In this document: piece by piece, positions 1 through 8,382 of the stretch | Layout of the letters: every line of letters starts with the position of its first letter | Position numbering within the stretch: position 1 is the stretch's first letter | Assembly (NCBI GenBank): GCA_910587245.1 | Contig: CAJULX010000007.1 | Location: 1-64,000 of the forward strand | DNA length: 64,000 bases | Source: Candidatus Gastranaerophilales bacterium | GTDB taxonomy: Bacteria > Cyanobacteriota > Vampirovibrionia > Gastranaerophilales > Gastranaerophilaceae | Reading direction: 5' to 3' | The notes under the pieces: generated by a model | Told to the model about the DNA's origin: nothing | The model's database searches: none | Seen by the model: the letters and a program-made list of their open reading frames with translations, nothing else | Made by a program: the position numbers and the translations under genes

Positions 1-2
1 CA

Positions 3-821
3 CCGGGGTATGGAGGTAAAGGTGCTAACGGATATATCTATGTTGAATGGGGAGGTTCAAACGGCGGGGGAGGAACTATGGGTGAAATAACTCAAACCGT
101 TGTATCCAATCTTGATCCTGATCCAAAAAACAGAACAATGAAAATAAGAATAGGAAGAGGAGGAGGAATAACATCATCTTCATTGGATAACGATAATAAT
201 AACAATGATGATGATAACGATAACACATCTTCTTCATTATTTGATTCTTCAACCATAGGTTCTAACGGTAACGGAGGAATAACATCAATAAGCATAATAT
301 CAGGAAATAAAACGGTGGTTCATAAAGCAAAAGGAGGATTAAAAGGAAGCATGGGAACAATGGAAACCAATATCCATGGTGATGAAACAAAAATACCTTC
401 TAATTTCTCCGAAACATATAAAGAATATGTTCAAAGTAATTTAACAACCGCAGCATCATCCATAACATCAGGACAAAAAGGAGAAGATAACTATGGAGGT
501 ATGGGAGGATATTTATCTTGTCTTTATCAAACAAAAGATGAAGAAGGTAATAAAGTATGTTCTTCCTCTGTAAAATCAAATGACGGAACAAGTATTACAC
601 TTGGACCAATAAGACCCGGATGCGGAGGAACAAGTATTCTCTCTCCTCTCTATGATTCCATATGCAACATTACAAATCAAACACCATCCCCCAATGGCAA
701 TAACGGACTCTATGGTGCAGGAGGTGGTGGCGGAGCCGTACTTAACCAAACAGGAGGTAAAGGAGGATATGGCGGCAACGGCTTTGTTATCCTTGAATAC
801 AAGAGTACGACGTTGGATTAA
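3..821 (+). CDS. Glycine-rich protein, 3' end (5' truncated by window edge)
   Basis: The reading frame is open from base 3, before the first ATG at 78, so this is the C-terminal part of a longer gene. It begins Pro-Gly-Tyr-Gly-Gly-Lys and ends in a Gly/Asn-rich tail closing with GFVILEY. The middle is Ser/Thr/Asn/Asp-rich with poly-Asn/Asp tracts and two Cys pairs. Low-complexity Gly-rich C-termini of this kind are usual in surface or fibre-like proteins, but no catalytic domain is visible and the function is unknown. A terminator follows 45 bp after the stop. That this is the end of a gene is certain; surface location is inference. Confidence 0.75.
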   Translation, partial: PGYGGKGANGYIYVEWGGSNGGGGTMGEITQTVVSNLDPDPKNRTMKIRIGRGGGITSSSLDNDNNNNDDDNDNTSSSLFDSSTIGSNGNGGITSISIISGNKTVVHKAKGGLKGSMGTMETNIHGDETKIPSNFSETYKEYVQSNLTTAASSITSGQKGEDNYGGMGGYLSCLYQTKDEEGNKVCSSSVKSNDGTSITLGPIRPGCGGTSILSPLYDSICNITNQTPSPNGNNGLYGAGGGGGAVLNQTGGKGGYGGNGFVILEYKSTTLD

Positions 822-866
822 AGAATAAGAACCTGGAACAAAATTTTAGATGAACAACTTTTCAAT

Positions 867-898
867 GGCGCATTATGTAACCTGATGCGCCTTTTTTT
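867..898 (+). terminator. Rho-independent terminator of the glycine-rich gene
   Basis: Inverted repeat GGCGCAT / ATGCGCC with an 11-nt loop, followed by seven T residues. Confidence 0.85.
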
Positions 899-1085
899 AT
901 TCATAAAACTTTACATGGTATATAATATTTCAAAAATATTTTAAAACCTTAAAACTCAACAGAATTAGTATTAAAACCCTGTTTTGAAGTTATAAAAATA
1001 TTCTATTGTACTAATTCTTATGGCTTATATTTTAATTGGTTTTGTGATATAAATTGTATATGAATTATTATGGAGGCAATTTAAC

Positions 1086-2816
1086 ATGGGCAAGACAGTA
1101 GGACAATTCGTGTTTATGCTGCATTCGCACCTTCCTTATTACAGAATGGCAGGTATGTGGCCTTTCGGGGAAGAAAACCTGTATGAATGTATGGCAGAAA
1201 CCTATGTTCCCTTATTGAATATGATATCAGAGCTTTATGATGAAGGTATCAAAGCTAAGCTTACAATAGGTATTACGCCTATTCTAGCTGAACAATTGAA
1301 TGATGAACATTTAAAACAGGGTTTTATTGATTACCTTGATTCAAGGATTAAAGCTGTTTCAGGAGATTTGGAAAGATACCCCGACCCTGAAGTTGCCCAT
1401 TCACAGCATTTAAAATATCTTGCAAAATACTATTTTGATTGGTTTAACCATATTAAAGATTTATTTATTAATAAATTTAATAAAGATTTGCTTGCAGGGT
1501 TTAAAAAATATCAAGACCTTGAATGTATTGAAATAACTACATCGGGTGCAACACACGGTTTTTCACCGCTTCTTGCGACTGATACAAACCTTAATGCTCA
1601 GTTTAAAGTTGGCTCTGATACTACAAAAAGATTTTTCGGCAAAAAAGCAAAAGGCTGCTGGCTTCCTGAATGTGCTTACAGACAAGGTTATGAATTTACC
1701 GGAAAAGACGGTAAGAAAAAATGGCGCCCTGCTGTTGAAGTTACCCTTCAAAATAATGATATTGAATACTTCTTCACGGAATCTCACGTAATCGAAGGAG
1801 GAAATTCCATCGGAAACAGAAGAAGAATCGGTGTTTACGGAAATATTGAATACATACCGCTCCCGAAACGCGAAGCAACAGGATATGACACATACAGTGC
1901 ATATTGGCTTCCAGATGCACAGGTTGCCGTTATGGGCAGAAATGACAGAGCAGGTTTTCAGGTATGGTCTGCTGCAGACGGATACCCGGGCGACGGCGTA
2001 TACCGCGAATTCCACAGAAAAGACCCGAATTCAGGTATGCACTACTGGAGAATAACCTCATCCACCACGGATTTAGGCGATAAAATGCTTTATGACCCCG
2101 TACTTGCAATGAGTCAGGTAAATTCAAATTCTGACCACTATACAACCTTGATTTACCATCTTTTGAATGACTACAGAATCACTCATTATGATAAAGAAGG
2201 TCTTTGTATGGTGTCATTTGATACTGAATTATACGGCCACTGGTGGTTTGAGGGTGTTGAATTTATTAAACAGGTGATAAAAAAACTGGCACAGCACCTT
2301 CCTGAAGTTGAAAGAATGACCGCAGGCGAGTATTTGAAAGCTCATCCTCCCGTTGATGCTATTCAGATTCCCGAATCAAGCTGGGGACAGGGCGGACACT
2401 TCTGGGTATGGCAAAACCATTTAACGGAATGGATGTGGCCTATTATCCACTCTTGCGAAAAGAGAATTATTGATATTGTATCAAAATTTGAAAAACAGCC
2501 CGATGATAAACTTATGCTGAGGGCTTTAAACCAGATGGCAAGAGAAAATCTTCTGCTTCAAAGTTCCGATTGGCCGTTCTTGATTACGACATGGCAGGCT
2601 AAAGATTATGCAACAGACAGATTTAGAGAGCATGTTGACCGTTTTGAAAAAATTGCCGACATGATTGAAAGCGGAAATATTGATGAAGCGGCACTTAAAG
2701 AAATTGAATCAATTGACAATTGCTTCTCTGAAATTGATTATCGCGTTTATCTTCCTATTGAAGAAGGCGTAATTCCTCAGCAGGAAGCAAAATTAGCTCC
2801 TTTGTATGTTGATTAA
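1086..2816 (+). CDS. GH57 1,4-alpha-glucan branching enzyme
   Basis: A 576-residue glycoside hydrolase family 57 protein that makes alpha-1,6 branches in glycogen-like glucans in the cytoplasm. The GH57 regions appear in order: HSHLPY (13-18), GATHGFSPLL, WLPECAYR with the expected nucleophile Glu195, FDTELYGHWW with the expected acid/base Asp379, and the C-terminal LLLQSSDWPFL segment typical of the branching-enzyme subgroup. Length matches that subgroup. GGAGG lies about 11 bp before the ATG. It is monocistronic, with a strong terminator after it. Family assignment is firm; branching rather than amylase activity is inferred from the WLPECAY and SSDWPF regions. Confidence 0.9.
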   Translation: MGKTVGQFVFMLHSHLPYYRMAGMWPFGEENLYECMAETYVPLLNMISELYDEGIKAKLTIGITPILAEQLNDEHLKQGFIDYLDSRIKAVSGDLERYPDPEVAHSQHLKYLAKYYFDWFNHIKDLFINKFNKDLLAGFKKYQDLECIEITTSGATHGFSPLLATDTNLNAQFKVGSDTTKRFFGKKAKGCWLPECAYRQGYEFTGKDGKKKWRPAVEVTLQNNDIEYFFTESHVIEGGNSIGNRRRIGVYGNIEYIPLPKREATGYDTYSAYWLPDAQVAVMGRNDRAGFQVWSAADGYPGDGVYREFHRKDPNSGMHYWRITSSTTDLGDKMLYDPVLAMSQVNSNSDHYTTLIYHLLNDYRITHYDKEGLCMVSFDTELYGHWWFEGVEFIKQVIKKLAQHLPEVERMTAGEYLKAHPPVDAIQIPESSWGQGGHFWVWQNHLTEWMWPIIHSCEKRIIDIVSKFEKQPDDKLMLRALNQMARENLLLQSSDWPFLITTWQAKDYATDRFREHVDRFEKIADMIESGNIDEAALKEIESIDNCFSEIDYRVYLPIEEGVIPQQEAKLAPLYVD

Positions 2817-2840
2817 TTAAATCGCAGCTTATAAAAATTT

Positions 2841-2879
2841 AAAAGAACAGTCTGTATTTTAGACTGTTCTTTTGTTTTG
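2841..2879. terminator. Bidirectional terminator between GH57 gene and upp
   Basis: AAAAGAACAGTCT and AGACTGTTCTTTT form a 13-bp stem with a 7-nt loop. There are T runs on both sides, so it can serve both convergent genes. Confidence 0.9.
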
Positions 2880-2890
2880 CAATTTTTAAA

Positions 2891-2908
2891 TATGCCTCTT
2901 TAGGCATA
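2891..2908. repeat. ATGCC-N6-GGCAT palindrome, copy 1 (intergenic)
   Basis: TATGCC-TCTTTA-GGCATA, 6-bp arms, between the convergent GH57 and upp genes. One of five exact copies of this bipartite palindrome in the window. Confidence 0.7.
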
Positions 2909-2936
2909 AATCAATAGATTCAGTATATTGCAGGTT

Positions 2937-3590
2937 TTAATATACCGTGTTAAAAATTCTGTCTCCTGCATCGCCAAGCCCCGGAACGATGTACCCTTTT
3001 TCGTTTAATTTTTCATCAATTTTTGATGTAATGATTTTAAGATCAGGGTAAGCTTTTGTCAGCCTTTCAATACCTTCGGGTGCTGATATCAGGCTTATAA
3101 ACACCATATTTTCCTGCGGTATTTTTTGTTTAATAAAGTTGTGAACGGCATCATATCCCGAATTTCCCGTTGCAAGCATAGGATCAAGTATGAATACAAA
3201 AGTTTTTAAAGGGTCTTTTAATTTGCCCTTCATTTTATTGTAATACCAGATGGGTTCAAGCGTTTCTTCGTTTCTATACATCCCGAGATGGTGTATATGG
3301 CAAAACGGAAGCATTTCCTGTGCAATATCCGAAAACACAAGTCCTGCCCTTAATATAGGGGAAACAATAATTTCAATATCAGGATTAATCACAGGGCTTG
3401 AAGTATCGCAAATTGGTGTTGATATTTGTTTTTCAACTGCAGGAAGAAATTTTGTACCTTCAAAAAAGAGCGCATAAGAAATCCTTTTAAGAGCGTGATT
3501 AAATTTTTCCGTATCAGTGTTTTTATCCCTTAAAACAGTTAAATTATGGGCTACAAGCGGATGATTTACAACAAATACATTTTTATTCAT
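2937..3590 (-). CDS. upp: Uracil phosphoribosyltransferase
   Basis: Pyrimidine salvage: uracil + PRPP to UMP and PPi, cytosolic. The protein carries the PRPP-binding loop DPMLATGNS (usually DPMLATGGS, so one Gly is Asn here) and the uracil-binding C-terminal PGLGDAGDR. I place the start at the second in-frame ATG (3590; 217 aa), which has AAGG upstream and matches the family length of about 210. An upstream ATG at 3617 would add nine residues but lacks a ribosome-binding site. Single gene, convergent with the GH57 gene. Confidence 0.92.
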   Translation of the reverse strand: MNKNVFVVNHPLVAHNLTVLRDKNTDTEKFNHALKRISYALFFEGTKFLPAVEKQISTPICDTSSPVINPDIEIIVSPILRAGLVFSDIAQEMLPFCHIHHLGMYRNEETLEPIWYYNKMKGKLKDPLKTFVFILDPMLATGNSGYDAVHNFIKQKIPQENMVFISLISAPEGIERLTKAYPDLKIITSKIDEKLNEKGYIVPGLGDAGDRIFNTVY

Positions 3591-3704
3591 AACATTACCA
3601 GCCTTTTTTAAATTCATTATAGTTTAAACACAGTAATAAGTTAATAATAATTTTCCTGTATTAAAATTTTGTAGTATAATTATTGTAAAAAATATGAGGT
3701 ATTA

Positions 3705-4349
3705 ATGGTGTTTGACTTTAACTCTGATTTAGCGCAGGAATATGGAATTTACAAAAATGAAGCTGCATATGAAATTGCAAATTATATGAGCTCCGTAAAT
3801 ATTTCGGCAGGTTTTCATGCGGGCGATCCTTTATCAATAAAGCAGGCTCTTGAATTTGCAAAAAATCGAAATCTTGCCGTGGGTGCGCATATCGGTTACC
3901 CTGATATTTCGGGTTTTGGATATAGAAATATGGACTTAAAGGAAGATGAAATTGAAGCTATGGTAATTTACCAGCTTGGTGCAATTTCAGCCTATGCAAA
4001 TACCTTGAGTATGGAAATAGAACACGTAAGATGCCACGGTGCAATGTATGAAAAGCTGAATAATGACCCCGAGTTTGCAAAAAATGTGGCGAGAGCTGTA
4101 AAAAAGTTTAATCCGTGGTTAAATTTAATTGTCGGAAACCCTGAGATTAAAACAGCAGTTGAAAAAGAAGTGCAAATTAATTGTTCTTACGAAGTTTTAT
4201 TTAATGAAACAATGTCTGTAAGACAGTTAAGAGAGATGTCTGTTGTGCCTGATACAATTCATTTTGCAACGCTCGAAAATGCAAAAAGAGCATATGATGT
4301 TATCAAGCCGACCCCGATAAATTACAACAGGGTTAAAGAACAGATATAA
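3705..4349 (+). CDS. LamB/YcsF family protein, PxpA-like 5-oxoprolinase subunit A
   Basis: Family signatures are clear: SVNISAGFHAGDP, GAHIGYPDISGFGYR and the HVRCHGAMYEK segment of PxpA/YcsF proteins, which with PxpB and PxpC cleave 5-oxoproline to glutamate. At 214 residues it is shorter than usual (about 245-255); the N-terminal DLNCDLGE motif reads DFNSDLAQ and the C-terminal region is cut back. No pxpB or pxpC lies nearby. GAGGT precedes the ATG and a TATAAT box lies about 30 bp upstream. Oxoprolinase activity is uncertain without the partner subunits. Confidence 0.8.
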   Translation: MVFDFNSDLAQEYGIYKNEAAYEIANYMSSVNISAGFHAGDPLSIKQALEFAKNRNLAVGAHIGYPDISGFGYRNMDLKEDEIEAMVIYQLGAISAYANTLSMEIEHVRCHGAMYEKLNNDPEFAKNVARAVKKFNPWLNLIVGNPEIKTAVEKEVQINCSYEVLFNETMSVRQLREMSVVPDTIHFATLENAKRAYDVIKPTPINYNRVKEQI

Positions 4350-4380
4350 AACTTAATTTTGGAGGATTTTAAGCTAAAGT

Positions 4381-5799
4381 ATGAAATTTTTAAATTCAAA
4401 AGTTAAAATGCCGAAAGATGCTATCTGGCTTGTTCCGGGATTAAGAATAAAAAGATGGTTTGCACTGATAGTTTTAGGTTCCGTGCTTGCGGCTATCGGA
4501 ATAACTTTATTATTTAAATTAGAACCCATATATTTTATTGTTTCAACTGCAAGAAAAATTTTTCATATAGTACCTGCCGAGCTTGCGGGACTCGTATTTA
4601 TCGGACTTGGCGCTTTTATTTTTATTCAGGCGTGGAAAAAAACCAATTTTTCTATGCTGGATGTAAGTGGCACAAGAAAACAGAGCTCAATGGGCGAAAA
4701 TTTATACAGAAAAATGAAATTGAACCATGGTCCCAAAATTGTTGCAATTGGCGGCGGAACAGGGCTTTCTACCATGCTTCGCGGTATTAAAAAAATTACA
4801 AATAATATAACGGCAATTGTAACCGTCGGGGATGACGGCGGTTCATCAGGCCGTTTAAGAGAAGAAATGGGCATTTTGCCCCCGGGTGATATCAGAAACT
4901 GTATTGCGGCACTTGCGGATGATGATGATATCGTAACTCAATTATTTCAATACAGATTTAAAACAGGTGAAGGGCTTGGCGGACATAGCTTTGGTAACCT
5001 TTTTATTACGGCGATGACTGCTATTTGCGGCGATATGATAACTGCCATTAAGGAATCTTCAAAAGTTTTACTTATAAGAGGAAAAGTTATCCCTGCAACA
5101 ACTGATGATATGCGCCTTATTGCAAGGATGGAGGATGGCTCCTATGTAAAAGGCGAAAGCCAGATACCTGAATCAGGAAAGAAAATTATTGAATTAAGCT
5201 GCGAGCCGAAAGTCTGCACGCCGTCAAACGATGTTATAGATGCAATTAATAGTGCGGATTTGATTATTTTAGGCCCCGGAAGTTTATATACATCAATAAT
5301 TCCAAATCTCCTTGTAGATGGTATTTCGGAAGCCATACAAAATGCAAAAGCTAAGAAAATATATGTTTGCAATATTATGACACAGCCCGGCGAAACCGAT
5401 AACTACAGCGCTTCAGATCATATCAAAGCAATTTTTGATCATATGATAAAATCAGGTGCTAAGGCTGATAAACCTTTGATTGATGCCATTTTAATCAACA
5501 ATCAGCTGCCGAACAATCTGGCTAAAAAATATGAAGAAAAAGATTCGCTGCCTGTTGAGATTGATTCGGGTGAAATAAGAAAAATGGGACTTGAGCTTGT
5601 ATCATCAAAACTTATTCAAGATAATAAAGAAGGGCTTGTCCGTCATTCTCCCGGTCGCCTTGCAAAAAGCATTTATTACTGGTATAAAAAATCCGGCAAA
5701 AAGGCTTCTTATAGTGCAAAAACTGACTCATTAACCGAAACAGAGCTTCAAAGAGTGTCAGAAAATGAAGAAAACCGTAAAGAAAATACAAAAATATAA
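4381..5799 (+). CDS. yvcK: YvcK/CofD-like gluconeogenesis factor with N-terminal membrane segments
   Basis: A 472-residue protein of the CofD/YvcK family, which in Gram-positives binds UDP-sugars and affects cell shape and carbon-source growth. Two hydrophobic segments (about residues 26-45 and 66-85) precede the soluble domain, which opens with the nucleotide-binding GGGTGLSTMLRG and contains TVGDDGGSSGRLR and PPGDIRNC. The membrane-anchored form suggests action at the envelope (inference). GGAGG sits 15 bp before the ATG. It starts an operon: panB overlaps its 3' end by 35 bp. Confidence 0.88.
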   Translation: MKFLNSKVKMPKDAIWLVPGLRIKRWFALIVLGSVLAAIGITLLFKLEPIYFIVSTARKIFHIVPAELAGLVFIGLGAFIFIQAWKKTNFSMLDVSGTRKQSSMGENLYRKMKLNHGPKIVAIGGGTGLSTMLRGIKKITNNITAIVTVGDDGGSSGRLREEMGILPPGDIRNCIAALADDDDIVTQLFQYRFKTGEGLGGHSFGNLFITAMTAICGDMITAIKESSKVLLIRGKVIPATTDDMRLIARMEDGSYVKGESQIPESGKKIIELSCEPKVCTPSNDVIDAINSADLIILGPGSLYTSIIPNLLVDGISEAIQNAKAKKIYVCNIMTQPGETDNYSASDHIKAIFDHMIKSGAKADKPLIDAILINNQLPNNLAKKYEEKDSLPVEIDSGEIRKMGLELVSSKLIQDNKEGLVRHSPGRLAKSIYYWYKKSGKKASYSAKTDSLTETELQRVSENEENRKENTKI

Positions 5800-6607
5800 G
5801 TCAGAAAATAAAAAAATTGCAGCATTAACCGCGTATGATTTTTATACTGCAAAATATCTTGATACGGCAGGGATTGATGTCATTCTTGTAGGTGATTCCG
5901 CAGCAAATGTTGTTTTGGGGTATGATTCCACAACGCGCATAACGATTGATGAAATGCTTGTTTTTACTTCAGCTGTGGCACGCGGTGCAAAAGAAGCCCT
6001 GATTGTTGCCGATATGCCGTTTTTGTCATATAATGTATCGATTGAACAGGCAATCAGTAATGCGGGTAAATTCATTGTAAACGGTGCAGATGCCGTAAAA
6101 ATTGAAGGTGCAAACGATTATATTATAAACCTCACCAAGCGTTTAACGGAATCAGGTATTCCTGTTTTGGCTCATCTTGGTTTTACCCCGCAATACATAA
6201 ATACAATCGGCGGCAATTTTATTCAGGGTAAAGATTTTGACACTACTTTAAAAATTCTTGAATCTGCAAAGAAACTTCAAGGAGCGGGAGCTTTTGCCAT
6301 TGTGCTTGAGCTTATGCCAAAAGAGGCATCTAAATTTATAAGTGAAAATCTCGCCATACCGACAATCGGCATCGGTGCAGGTTCGGATTGTGACGGGCAG
6401 ATTCTTGTTGTTAACGATTTAATAGGAAAATTTGATGAATTTTCTCCAAGGTTTGCAAGAAAATATTTTGATTCAAAGGCAATGATAACGGATTGTGCGG
6501 CAAAATATATAAATGACGTTCAAACGGGCAGTTTCCCTTCTGAAGATGAAAGTTTCAAATTGAGTGATGAGGAGTTGAAAAAACTTGAAAATTATAAACA
6601 AAGTTGA
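5765..6607 (+). CDS. panB: 3-methyl-2-oxobutanoate hydroxymethyltransferase
   Basis: First committed step of pantothenate/CoA synthesis: 2-oxoisovalerate plus methylene-THF to ketopantoate. 280 residues, usual length. Family motifs are LTAYDFYTAKYLD, VGDSAANVVLGYDST (metal-binding DS), the KIEG segment, HLGFTPQ and PTIGIGAGSDCDGQILV. It overlaps yvcK upstream by 35 bp and panC downstream by 23 bp, so translation is probably coupled. One copy of the ATGCC-N6-GGCAT palindrome lies inside it (6314-6329). panD is not in the window. Confidence 0.95.
   Translation: MKKTVKKIQKYKSENKKIAALTAYDFYTAKYLDTAGIDVILVGDSAANVVLGYDSTTRITIDEMLVFTSAVARGAKEALIVADMPFLSYNVSIEQAISNAGKFIVNGADAVKIEGANDYIINLTKRLTESGIPVLAHLGFTPQYINTIGGNFIQGKDFDTTLKILESAKKLQGAGAFAIVLELMPKEASKFISENLAIPTIGIGAGSDCDGQILVVNDLIGKFDEFSPRFARKYFDSKAMITDCAAKYINDVQTGSFPSEDESFKLSDEELKKLENYKQS
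6314..6329. repeat. ATGCC-N6-GGCAT palindrome, copy 2 (inside panB)
   Basis: ATGCC-AAAAGA-GGCAT, encoding part of Leu-Met-Pro-Lys-Glu-Ala-Ser in panB. Confidence 0.6.
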
Positions 6608-7448
6608 AGAATTAAGACTTGAGATTAAAAAATTAAAAACTGAAAAACGGGGGTGTGTCGGTCTTGTGCCTACAATGGGTGCACTTCATAACGGGCATTT
6701 AAGCTTGATTGAAAAAGCAAGAAAAGAAAATGAAATTGTTATTGTGAGTGTTTTTGTAAACCCTACGCAATTTGGCCCGAATGAAGATTATGATAAATAC
6801 CCCAGAACCCTTGAAGCGGATTCTAAACTATGCGAAAAAGCCGGTGTAGATTTTCTTTTTGCCCCGTCACCAAGTGATATATATGATGAATATTATTTTA
6901 AAAATAAAGAAACAACCTTAATCTGTCCGCCTTATGATGTTGTGAATAAACTTTGCGGTAAAAGCCGTCCCGGGCATTTTGACGGCGTATGTACGATTGT
7001 TGCAAAGTTATTTAATATCACAAAATGCGATAGAGCCTATTTTGGACAAAAAGACGCCCAGCAGCTTTTTATTATTCAAAAAATGGTTAAAGATTTGAAT
7101 TTTGATATTGAAATTATCGGCTGCCCCATCGTGCGTGAAGACGATAATCTTGCCCTTTCGAGCAGAAATACTTATCTTGATGGTAATGCAAGAAAAGCTG
7201 CTCTTGATATTTCAAAAGCTTTATTTAAAGCAAAAGAATTGTACGATAACGGGATAAAAGATTCTGCCGTTCTGATTGATACCGCACTTGCCATTATGCA
7301 AAATCTTGAGGTTGAATACACTGAAATTGTATCATCGGATACTTTTGAAAAAATTGATACAATAGATAAAAAGGCTTTAATGCTTATTGCGGCGCGGGTT
7401 AATTCGGGTAATTCAAAAGTGCGTCTTATAGATAATATTGAATTATAG
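6585..7448 (+). CDS. panC: Pantothenate synthetase
   Basis: ATP-dependent condensation of pantoate and beta-alanine. 287 residues with the nucleotidyltransferase PTMGALHNGHLSL (HxGH), FVNPTQFGPNEDYDKYPR, the GKSRPGHFDGVCTIVAKLFN segment, YFGQKDAQQ and the KMSKS-equivalent SSRNTYL. The ATG lies inside the 3' end of panB, and the next gene follows after 6 bp, so yvcK-panB-panC and the membrane protein form one transcription unit. Confidence 0.96.
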   Translation: MKIINKVEELRLEIKKLKTEKRGCVGLVPTMGALHNGHLSLIEKARKENEIVIVSVFVNPTQFGPNEDYDKYPRTLEADSKLCEKAGVDFLFAPSPSDIYDEYYFKNKETTLICPPYDVVNKLCGKSRPGHFDGVCTIVAKLFNITKCDRAYFGQKDAQQLFIIQKMVKDLNFDIEIIGCPIVREDDNLALSSRNTYLDGNARKAALDISKALFKAKELYDNGIKDSAVLIDTALAIMQNLEVEYTEIVSSDTFEKIDTIDKKALMLIAARVNSGNSKVRLIDNIEL

Positions 7449-7454
7449 AAAAAT

Positions 7455-8381
7455 ATGGATAAATACGAAAAATTATACGATTTTGTAAATATTATAAAAG
7501 TATTATGTACGCTTATAGCGGCAGCATATGTTTTATACTGGCTTTTATGCTTTACTAATATGCCATTTTTGAAATATATTCAGTTGATTTTTTCACCTCC
7601 CATAAATCTTTTAAAGATGTTTTTAACAATCGAAATTCCGTATAAAGACGTTGTTATAGATATGATTCCGCTCATTACATCTTTGTTGTTTTCAGGGTTG
7701 TATTTTGTTTTTCAATGTCTTTCAAATTTTATTGAAGAAAAAGAAAGGCAGCATAAATTACATGTTGTTGCTGAAAAAAAACTTGAAGAAAAGCTCGTAA
7801 ATGAAAATTTAAAAAAAATATTTGAAAATAAAACAATGGAATATACAAAATTTGCAATTCTTGTAATGCTTGAGCTTGAGTCTGCAATTGATCCTAATAT
7901 TGCCGGTGTTAAAGGCGACATAAAAGAACTTACCATAAAAAATTATGTAGAAATTGTTAATGCAATGCGGAAAAAATATATTAATTGTAAAGCGATTACG
8001 CCTGATAAATTGTTTATTGTATATAATAATTTTGCTCTTTTTGATGATTTCTTTACTGATTTGCTCAAGGAAGTAAAAACGGTAAGTGAGGCTAATCTTG
8101 AACATAATTTAAAAACCAATTTTGTAATCGCAATTGATGCGCTTAAAGAATCCGATAAAATGGCAAATGTGCTTGATATGCTTGAAAAAGTCTCCACCTT
8201 TAATTATGCGAATAAAGCCATTGCAACCCCTGCTTTTAATATAAGATATAGAATAAATTCAAACGGCGGAAAGTATGTTCTTGCATCAATGGGTATATCA
8301 AGATTTTTCGAAAATAACTCTGACGGTACACAATCAAGTGTTGATTTTGAACTTTTTAACCTAAAGACAAAGAAAAAATAG
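7455..8381 (+). CDS. Unrecognised membrane protein with cytosolic coiled coil
   Basis: 308 residues, no family recognised. N-terminal hydrophobic segments (about residues 15-33 and 70-88, with a hydrophobic stretch around 40-60 between) anchor it. A charged coiled-coil segment (about 92-125) follows, then a roughly 180-residue soluble domain with alternating beta and alpha pattern. That layout resembles nucleotide-cyclase or diguanylate-cyclase-like folds, but no GGDEF or catalytic signature is present. Last gene of the yvcK-pan operon; its stop is one base from the end of the convergent 8383 gene. Function unknown. Confidence 0.7.
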   Translation: MDKYEKLYDFVNIIKVLCTLIAAAYVLYWLLCFTNMPFLKYIQLIFSPPINLLKMFLTIEIPYKDVVIDMIPLITSLLFSGLYFVFQCLSNFIEEKERQHKLHVVAEKKLEEKLVNENLKKIFENKTMEYTKFAILVMLELESAIDPNIAGVKGDIKELTIKNYVEIVNAMRKKYINCKAITPDKLFIVYNNFALFDDFFTDLLKEVKTVSEANLEHNLKTNFVIAIDALKESDKMANVLDMLEKVSTFNYANKAIATPAFNIRYRINSNGGKYVLASMGISRFFENNSDGTQSSVDFELFNLKTKKK

Positions 8382-8382
8382 C

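Noticed and set aside
6006..6023. ATGCC-GTTTTT-GTCAT in panB as another palindrome copy
   Set aside because: The mismatch breaks an arm without a G-U rescue in the same orientation; not counted.
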